A stretch of DNA of 9,786 bases from Treponema sp. (lineage in GTDB: Bacteria > Spirochaetota > Spirochaetia > Treponematales > Breznakiellaceae): positions 1 to 9,786 of the forward strand of contig JAITLF010000063.1 of NCBI GenBank assembly GCA_031278025.1, in the 5' to 3' direction. The notes beneath the pieces were generated by a model that saw nothing but the letters and a program-made list of their open reading frames with translations, made no database searches and was not told where the DNA came from. Made by a program: the position numbers and the translations under genes. This document shows positions 5,301 to 9,786 of the stretch, one piece after another (position 1 is the first letter of the stretch; the number at the start of each line of letters is the position of its first letter).

Positions 5301-6098
5301 ATGCAAGCAAAGCGAATCATTCCCTGTCTGGATGTTGACGACGGACGGGTGGTTAAGGGAATCAAATTCACGGGGCTTCAGGATGCTGGGGACCCGGTGG
5401 AATTGGCCCGGCGGTACAATGACGAAGGGGCGGACGAGCTTACCTTTCTGGACATAGGCGCTTCCTATAAGAGCCGGGCAACGCTGCTGGATGTGGTAAG
5501 CCGGGTTGCGGCGGAGGTCTTTATCCCCCTATGCGTCGGCGGGGGTATACGCACGGTGGCGGACATGAAGGATGCCATGAACGCCGGGGCCGATAAGGTT
5601 TCGGTCTGTACTTCCGCCCTGCAAAACCCCTCCCTCCTTTCGGACATGGCCGCCGCCTACGGCAGCCAGTGCGTGGTCCTTTCCCTGGATGCCAAGCGGG
5701 CAGGGGAAGATACCCGTGGCGTTCCGGTTTGGCGCGCCTATTCTCACGGAGGCCGGGAGGATACCGGGATAGACGCCGTCGCGTGGGCCGTAAAAGCGGT
5801 GGAATTGGGAGCCGGGGAAATCCTCCTTAACTCCATTGATGCCGACGGTACAGGTTGCGGCTATGATCTCAAGCTTACCGGGCGTATCCTAAACGCCGTG
5901 CCGGTTCCGGTCATTGCCTCTGGCGGGGCGGGGGACCTGGAACAGATCGCCCGCGTCCTGTTACCGTTCACGGGCGGAGAATATGCCGCGGACGGCGCGG
6001 ATGCCGCGTTAGCGGCCTCAATACTGCACTTCGGAAAGACCACGATTCCGGAGATCAAAACGTACGTTGAATCACAAGGAGTTTGCGTAAGATGGTAA
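5301..6098 (+). CDS. hisF: Imidazole glycerol phosphate synthase, cyclase subunit
   Basis: HisF is the beta/alpha-barrel cyclase that uses ammonia from HisH to convert PRFAR to imidazole glycerol phosphate and AICAR. The 265-residue product has IIPCLDVDDGRVVKG (6-20) with catalytic Asp11, DAGDPVELA (28-36), FLDIGAS (49-55), CVGGGIRT (78-85), VLSLDAKR with catalytic Asp130, SIDADGTG (178-185) and IASGGAG (205-211). This is the full family length and all key residues are present. The start is set by homology. The ribosome binding site is weak (AGAG at 5293-5296), which may relate to the palindromic element just upstream. The last seven bases, ATGGTAA, also contain the ATG of the next gene. Confidence 0.97.
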   Translation: MQAKRIIPCLDVDDGRVVKGIKFTGLQDAGDPVELARRYNDEGADELTFLDIGASYKSRATLLDVVSRVAAEVFIPLCVGGGIRTVADMKDAMNAGADKVSVCTSALQNPSLLSDMAAAYGSQCVVLSLDAKRAGEDTRGVPVWRAYSHGGREDTGIDAVAWAVKAVELGAGEILLNSIDADGTGCGYDLKLTGRILNAVPVPVIASGGAGDLEQIARVLLPFTGGEYAADGADAALAASILHFGKTTIPEIKTYVESQGVCVRW

Positions 6099-7399
6099 TT
6101 GCTTCTATAGACATACAAAACGGCATGGTAGTCCAACTCAGGCAAGGCTTGGAGTTGGTTCTCCAACGGGACAACCCACGGGAACTGGCCGAAGAATTTG
6201 ATTGCTACGGCGAAACGGCGATCATCGACCTGGACGCAGCCATGGGAACCGGGACTAACATCGAACTCGTAAAATCCCTGCTCCGCAAGGCAGAATGTCG
6301 CGTTGGCGGAGGAATCAAGACGGTGGAGCGGGCCAGAGAACTGGTGAGCCTGGGCGCCCGAAAGATCATCATCGGGTCCGCCGCCCTGCGGGACTCCCGG
6401 AGGAAGGGAGCGGGCAAGGAAGGCGGGGAATTCCTGGTGAACACCGCCTTTCTGGAATCCCTGGTAAAGAAGATAGGCCGCCAGCGGGTGATCGTGGCGG
6501 TAGACGCACGGGACGGGGAAATCGTCGTGGACGGCTGGAAGACCTTTACCGGGCTGGACCTCCTGGAAACCGCCGAGGCCCTGGATCCTTTCGTAGGGGA
6601 ACTCCTCTTTACCTGCGTTGAGCGAGAAGGCACCATGACAGGCATCAACATGGACCAGGTAACGCGGCTGCGGGAGCGGGTCTCCGGCTCCCTTACCGTG
6701 GCCGGCGGCGTGTCTACCCTGGAAGAAATCGAAGCCATAGCCGCGCTGGGCTGCGACATCCAACTGGGCATGGCCCTGTATACCGGAAAAATCAGCCTGG
6801 CCGACGCATTTATCCGGTCCCTGAACTGGAAGAAAGGCGCGGCTGCCGGAGCGGCGCCTTCCCTGCTCCCGGTTATCGCCCAGTCTCCAGACGGCCAGGT
6901 CCTGATGACCGGGTTTACCAGCCCCGAAGCCCTGAGCGAAACCTTCACGCGGGGGAACCTCTGCTTTCACAGCCGTACCCGCAACCGCCTCTGGATGAAA
7001 GGGGAAACCTCCGGCAATGTCCTGCATCTTGTGCGCCTGCGGGCTGACTGCGACCGGGACGCCCTGCTTGCGGTGGTAGACCCTGCGGGCCCGGTCTGCC
7101 ATACCGGGGGCTGGTCATGTTTCAGCGGCGAACAGCGCTACTCCTGGGAATTCCTGCAAACCATCATCGCGGAGCGGTTCAACCACCCCATCCCCAATTC
7201 CTATACCGCCACGTTGGACGGCGCCCTGGTCCGGGAAAAAATCCTGGAAGAAGCCGGAGAAGTCTGCGCCGCCAAGACACGGGACGAAGTGATCTGGGAA
7301 GCCGCGGATCTCTTCTTCTTTCTTACCGTTTTGATGACCCGTGAAGGAATCACCGCCGCCGAGGTCCTGGACGAGCTGGACCGCCGGCACAAAAAGTAG
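6092..7399 (+). CDS. hisA-hisIE: Trifunctional HisA-HisI-HisE fusion
   Basis: A single 435-residue protein covers three steps. Residues 1-245 are the HisA barrel (ProFAR isomerase), with catalytic Asp7 in ASIDIQNG and Asp138 in VAVDARDG, plus RVGGGIKT (70-77) and VAGGVSTL (203-210). Residues 257-344 are HisI (phosphoribosyl-AMP cyclohydrolase), with FHSRTRNRLWMKGETSG (292-308), DCDRDALL (319-326) and CHTGGWSCF (336-344), including the zinc-ligand cysteines. Residues 352-435 are HisE (phosphoribosyl-ATP pyrophosphohydrolase), with the acidic helix LEEAGE (385-390) and EAADL (403-407). A short Ala/Gly-rich linker (249-256) joins HisA to HisI, and no stop or frameshift interrupts the joins. ATG 6092 is preferred over TTG 6083 because AAGGA ends at 6080, only two bases before the TTG. 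It overlaps hisF by seven bases. HisIE fusions are common; HisA joined to HisIE is unusual to my knowledge. Confidence 0.95.
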   Translation: MVIASIDIQNGMVVQLRQGLELVLQRDNPRELAEEFDCYGETAIIDLDAAMGTGTNIELVKSLLRKAECRVGGGIKTVERARELVSLGARKIIIGSAALRDSRRKGAGKEGGEFLVNTAFLESLVKKIGRQRVIVAVDARDGEIVVDGWKTFTGLDLLETAEALDPFVGELLFTCVEREGTMTGINMDQVTRLRERVSGSLTVAGGVSTLEEIEAIAALGCDIQLGMALYTGKISLADAFIRSLNWKKGAAAGAAPSLLPVIAQSPDGQVLMTGFTSPEALSETFTRGNLCFHSRTRNRLWMKGETSGNVLHLVRLRADCDRDALLAVVDPAGPVCHTGGWSCFSGEQRYSWEFLQTIIAERFNHPIPNSYTATLDGALVREKILEEAGEVCAAKTRDEVIWEAADLFFFLTVLMTREGITAAEVLDELDRRHKK

Positions 7400-7406
7400 G
7401 CCCTCT

Positions 7407-8567
7407 ATGAGCGCTTACTGGAACCGGCGGGTTAAGTCCCTACGTCCCTATGTTCCCGGCGAACAGCCACGGGACCGGACCCTTATAAAACTCAACACCA
7501 ATGAAAATCCCTATCCCCCTTCGCCACGGGTACTGGAAGCCCTGCGAAACGCCGCAGGCGAAACGCTCCGGCTCTACCCAGACCCGGAAAGCCGGGAACT
7601 GCGGGAAGCCATAGCCGCCGCGTACCGTGTTAAGCCGGAACAGGTCTTTGCGGGGAACGGCTCCGACGAGACCCTGGCCTTTGTGTTCGCCGCGTTTTTT
7701 GAGGCCGGGGATCCCGCCGCGCTTCCCCTGCTTTTCCCGGACATCACTTACAGCTTTTACCCGGTTTACGCCCGCCTGTGGGGGGTCCCGTACCGCACCG
7801 TTCCCGTGGGGAAAGACTTTTCCGTTAATCCCGAAGACTACCAAGTACCCGCCGGGGGAGTGGTCCTGGCTAATCCCAACGCGCCAACGGGGATAGCCCT
7901 GAAAGCCGCCAAGCTGCTCCGTATCGCGGCGTACCAGGCCGCGGCAGGCCGGGTAACGGTGATCGACGAAGCCTACGGCGCGTTTGTTCAGGAAGCGGAC
8001 GCAGCTGCGGACACGGACGCAGTCTTCCCCGGTACCGCGTCCGTAACGCCCTACATCGAACAACACCCGAACCTGCTGACGGTACATACCCTGTCCAAGA
8101 TGGGCGCCCTGGCGGGCCTGCGGGTGGGATTTGCCATCGGGAATGAGGAATTGATCGAGGGGCTTTGCCGGGTGCGGGATTCTTTCAATTCCTACCCGCT
8201 GGACCGCCTTGCCCAGGCCGGCGCGGTTGCGGCGCTGGCCGACGCCGCGTATTACGCGGGCCTTACCCGCCGGATAATCGCCGCCAGGGATCGGGTTACC
8301 TCTTCCCTTGCGGCCCTGGGGTTTGAGACCCTGCCGTCTCAGGCGAATTTCGTCTTTACCCGCCATCCCGGCAAATCAGGGGCGGAACTTTTCGCCGGCT
8401 TTAGAGAACAGGGCATCCTGGTGCGGCATTTCAATACGCCGGGAATTGCCGATTTTCTGCGGGTAACCATAGGGACCGATGATCAGATGGATCGCTTTTT
8501 AGAAGCCTGTAAGAACCTGTTGCGCACCCGCGAGGTGAGGGGGTTAGCCGATGATTGCTACGATTGA
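7407..8567 (+). CDS. hisC: Histidinol-phosphate aminotransferase
   Basis: HisC transfers an amino group from glutamate to imidazole acetol phosphate, giving histidinol phosphate, with PLP as cofactor. The 386-residue product has the fold-type I motifs KLNTNENPYPPSP (28-40), GNGSDE (83-88), NPNAPTG (156-162), DEAYGAF (187-193), the PLP lysine Lys231 in HTLSKMGALAGLRVGF, and the C-terminal substrate arginine Arg351 in FLRVTIG. About 15 extra residues (195-215) lie between DEAYGAF and the lysine segment compared with typical HisC. ATG 7407 is seven bases after the hisA-IE stop, and only a weak GTAGG lies in between, so translation is probably coupled. It is the last his gene here. I see no terminator after it, and its 3' end overlaps the convergent Rpn tail by 10 bases. 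Confidence 0.95.
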   Translation: MSAYWNRRVKSLRPYVPGEQPRDRTLIKLNTNENPYPPSPRVLEALRNAAGETLRLYPDPESRELREAIAAAYRVKPEQVFAGNGSDETLAFVFAAFFEAGDPAALPLLFPDITYSFYPVYARLWGVPYRTVPVGKDFSVNPEDYQVPAGGVVLANPNAPTGIALKAAKLLRIAAYQAAAGRVTVIDEAYGAFVQEADAAADTDAVFPGTASVTPYIEQHPNLLTVHTLSKMGALAGLRVGFAIGNEELIEGLCRVRDSFNSYPLDRLAQAGAVAALADAAYYAGLTRRIIAARDRVTSSLAALGFETLPSQANFVFTRHPGKSGAELFAGFREQGILVRHFNTPGIADFLRVTIGTDDQMDRFLEACKNLLRTREVRGLADDCYD

Positions 8568-8716
8568 TGGATATATGTTGTCTCAAATATTTTTTTCATT
8601 TCATCCATAGACTTGGCCTGGCTCATGATACTGGAAAACAATTCACGGCCTTTTTCCCAGCTTTCTTCACGGATTACCTTTATGGCATCCTCTAAATTCC
8701 ATTCTGCCGTCAGCAT
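8558..8716 (-). CDS. Detached Rpn C-terminal tail with its own start, 52 residues
   Basis: On the minus strand GGAGG (8726-8722), five bases, then ATG at 8716 opens a frame starting MLTAEWNLEDAIKVIREES and ending YIHQS at TAG 8558-8560. This matches the C-terminal tail of the Rpn protein above, but in a different frame from the nuclease part. The Shine-Dalgarno sequence and spacing are better than those of the nuclease start. Small proteins started inside rpn genes and corresponding to the C-terminal domain are known in enterobacteria, where they act as antitoxins to the nuclease. Whether this one is made, or acts that way, is inference. It may equally be only the remains of the broken gene. 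The frame ends inside the last codons of hisC. Confidence 0.45.
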   Translation of the reverse strand: MLTAEWNLEDAIKVIREESWEKGRELFSSIMSQAKSMDEMKKIFETTYIHQS

Positions 8717-9380
8717 GTTTACCTCCAATGATGTTGTGTCCCGTGCAATAGGAAATCGAATCCGCTATGGCTTTTTTCCTTACCGGCACCCGCATCATCG
8801 CCGGATTCTCCTGCGCTATGCGCTTCTGCTCGGCTTCTACCCGGGCTATGTATGTAACATAGCCTTTCAATAGCGGGCATTTCTCAAGTATCCCCTGGTT
8901 GAATCCAGCATTGATGTTGATTACCGTTACAACGAGTTCCAGCTTTACTCCCCCGCCCTCCCCAGTATCGGCAAAGGCGTCGGATAATTTGAAGGTCTGC
9001 CTGGCCTCTTTCATGGCGGGGTCTTTGCAGAATACGATGAACTCGGGGCGGGGGATTTTTATCCGCTTCTCGCGGTAAATGGCGGACTTGTCAGTGATGT
9101 TGTTTTCAAAGAGGCGGGCTATCTGCGGGAGGAAGCGGAGGGGTATGTTTTCGTTGAGGCGAGACTGATGTTCCGTAGCAATCACTATTATTCCCGCGAT
9201 GATGGCAGAAATATCATTTTTCCGCATAGTGAAGAGGGTTTCAGGGAGGGTGTTTATCAGGACCAGGACATCGGTGGTTTCATCGTAGTTTTTTTCGATG
9301 ACGGCGTTGTAAAGGGAGAGGAAGGCCTCTTTGTTGCTGAATAAGGACCGAAACAGGCTGCCTTTGTAGATTCCGCTCAT
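8558..9380 (-). pseudogene. Rpn-family recombination-promoting nuclease, C-terminus frameshifted
   Basis: The intact 5' frame (9380 down to 8667, 237 residues) matches the Rpn/putative transposase family with a PD-(D/E)XK nuclease core: LFRSLFSNKEAFLSLYNAV (9-27), RKNDISAII (53-61) with Asp56, TEHQS (69-73) with Glu70 and Gln72, IPLRFLPQIARLFE (79-92) and KIPRPEFIVF (108-117). After ISYCTGHNII (209-218) the frame leaves homology. From 8725 the expected tail, EVNMLTAEWNLEDA, continues in another frame to TAG at 8558-8560. Residues normally found between these parts seem missing, so a small deletion that also shifted the frame is likely. Its length should be two more than a multiple of three. 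The nuclease core is complete, so a truncated protein may still be made. No Shine-Dalgarno sequence precedes the ATG. The gene converges on hisC and is less GC-rich than the his genes, as expected of mobile Rpn genes. Confidence 0.85.
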
Positions 9381-9386
9381 AAGAAT

Positions 9387-9415
9387 AGGTTACGGGGTTT
9401 TAGGGGGATGCTCAA
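9387..9415 (-). promoter_or_regulatory. Possible promoter of the rpn gene
   Basis: On the minus strand TTGAGC (9415-9410) and TAACCT (9392-9387) are 17 bases apart. The -10 keeps the key T, A and final T. Six bases separate it from the ATG at 9380, so the predicted start of transcription is the first base of the start codon, the same geometry as the his leader peptide. The match to consensus is modest. Confidence 0.4.
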
Positions 9416-9420
9416 GAGCC

Positions 9421-9509
9421 GGGGCGGATCCCGGCGGGGCGTTGCCCGGGTCCATACGGGGCGTTGCCCCGGACCCCTGCTGGGTGGCCACGTGCCCCCC
9501 AGACCCCCA
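9421..9509. repeat. GC-rich REP-like palindromic cluster upstream of rpn
   Basis: GGGGCGTTGCCC occurs twice (9437-9448 and 9458-9469). The second copy is a hairpin, GGGGC-GTT-GCCCC (9458-9470), nested inside GGGTCC (9448-9453) and GGACCC (9471-9476). The following GC-rich tail to about 9509 has runs of C. The modules match those between hisH and hisF, pointing to a dispersed family. It sits behind the rpn gene's predicted promoter. Confidence 0.65.
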
Positions 9510-9744
9510 TATGCGTTTATTTAGGGATAGGGTGTAACGGACGAACCAGGGTTGGACCCCTCCGTCGTTTGGAATCGGCGCAGGCTAAAGGAAGCCCTTG
9601 CAATGTATGCGCTGAAAACATGAGTTGCAACGAACGTAACAGCGCATATACTACTATCGACAACAGTACCCCCTGTTCCCTCCACAGACTCCACCGGATT
9701 CTTTCGTTTTCCCCATCAGCACTCAGCTTTCCCGGCGGAGGGGG
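9510..9744. other. No convincing gene; possible structured region
   Basis: Both strands contain open stretches here: a minus-strand frame of 85 codons from 9774 to 9517 and a plus-strand frame open from 9539 to the edge. Neither has a ribosome binding site or a protein I recognise. TATGCGCT (9606-9613) and AGCGCATA (9641-9648) are perfect inverted arms around a 27-nt loop that itself contains the palindrome GTTGCAAC (9624-9631). ACGGA and TCCGT flank a GGGT/ACCC pair near 9538-9565. This might be a structured RNA or a decayed repeat. I assign no function. Confidence 0.35.
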
Positions 9745-9765
9745 AAAAACGGGCTTTATTAGCCC
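9745..9765 (-). terminator. Probable minus-strand terminator for a gene beyond the right edge
   Basis: Read on the minus strand, GGGCT (9765-9761), a 5-base loop and AGCCC (9755-9751) are followed by G and five T residues (9749-9745). An in-frame TGA can be read about five bases before the stem in one minus-strand frame coming from the edge, consistent with a gene ending there. The stem is short, so confidence is limited. Confidence 0.45.
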
Positions 9766-9786
9766 AGGTTTCACAAAATGCCGCCA

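Noticed and set aside
4355..5371. 338-residue minus-strand open frame
   Set aside because: It lies opposite hisB, hisH and the start of hisF, which have full motif support. Long antisense frames are expected in GC-rich genes. It is Pro/Arg-rich with no recognisable domain.
5861..7102. 413-residue minus-strand open frame
   Set aside because: It is antisense to hisF and the hisA-IE fusion, both certain by catalytic residues, and its composition is that of a GC-rich shadow.
8568..8610. Terminator after hisC
   Set aside because: There is a run of seven T residues near 8590, but no G-C stem precedes it, and the sequence is explained as the rpn tail on the other strand.
9520..9660. tRNA gene or attachment site
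   Set aside because: A GGTTCG stretch on the minus strand resembles a T loop, but no acceptor stem, D arm or anticodon arm can be built around it.
9517..9774. 85-residue minus-strand protein
   Set aside because: It has no ribosome binding site, spans a terminator-like hairpin and the inverted repeat, and has no recognisable motif.

Overview
The window looks like a spirochaete of the termite-gut Treponema type. Three things point there: a GC-rich his cluster next to AT-rich promoters, a large Cys22 lipoprotein of no recognised family, and a decayed Rpn-family (PD-(D/E)XK) nuclease of the kind that is expanded in those genomes. This assignment is inference from protein style. No rRNA or other marker gene is present.

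Layout. Positions 1-312 hold about 15 copies of a 21-bp tandem repeat. In one frame it encodes a heptapeptide (EAQPPEI and variants). That frame comes in from the left edge, meets an in-array amber codon at 267-269, and stays otherwise open with one further stop to 668, so it reads as the worn tail of a repeat protein. Positions 669-985 are AT-rich and carry a promoter and a strong leader hairpin for a lipoprotein gene (986-2569). Downstream come a composite inverted repeat (2587-2665) and a good intrinsic terminator (2786-2845).

Positions 2892-8567 are a histidine biosynthesis operon: promoter, a 24-residue leader peptide containing His-His-Cys-His, an intrinsic terminator with nine T residues just before hisG, then hisG, hisB, hisH, hisF, a fused hisA-hisI-hisE gene and hisC. 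The genes overlap or nearly touch, apart from a 51-nt gap before hisB and a palindromic repeat between hisH and hisF. Together they cover phosphoribosyl-ATP formation (HisG), pyrophosphohydrolase, cyclohydrolase and isomerase steps (one fused protein), imidazole ring formation (HisH/HisF), dehydration (HisB) and transamination (HisC). Histidinol-phosphate phosphatase and histidinol dehydrogenase are not in the window.

On the minus strand, convergent with hisC, is an Rpn-family nuclease gene whose C-terminal tail has been thrown out of frame. The tail carries its own Shine-Dalgarno sequence and ATG and could be a separate 52-residue protein. The right end (9421-9786) holds a GC-rich palindromic repeat related to the one inside the operon, a region with no convincing gene, and a probable minus-strand terminator for a gene beyond the edge.

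The observations most worth following are the His-rich leader and attenuator in a spirochaete-like genome, the apparently leaderless start of that leader peptide (matched by the rpn start), the HisA-HisI-HisE fusion, and the split Rpn tail.
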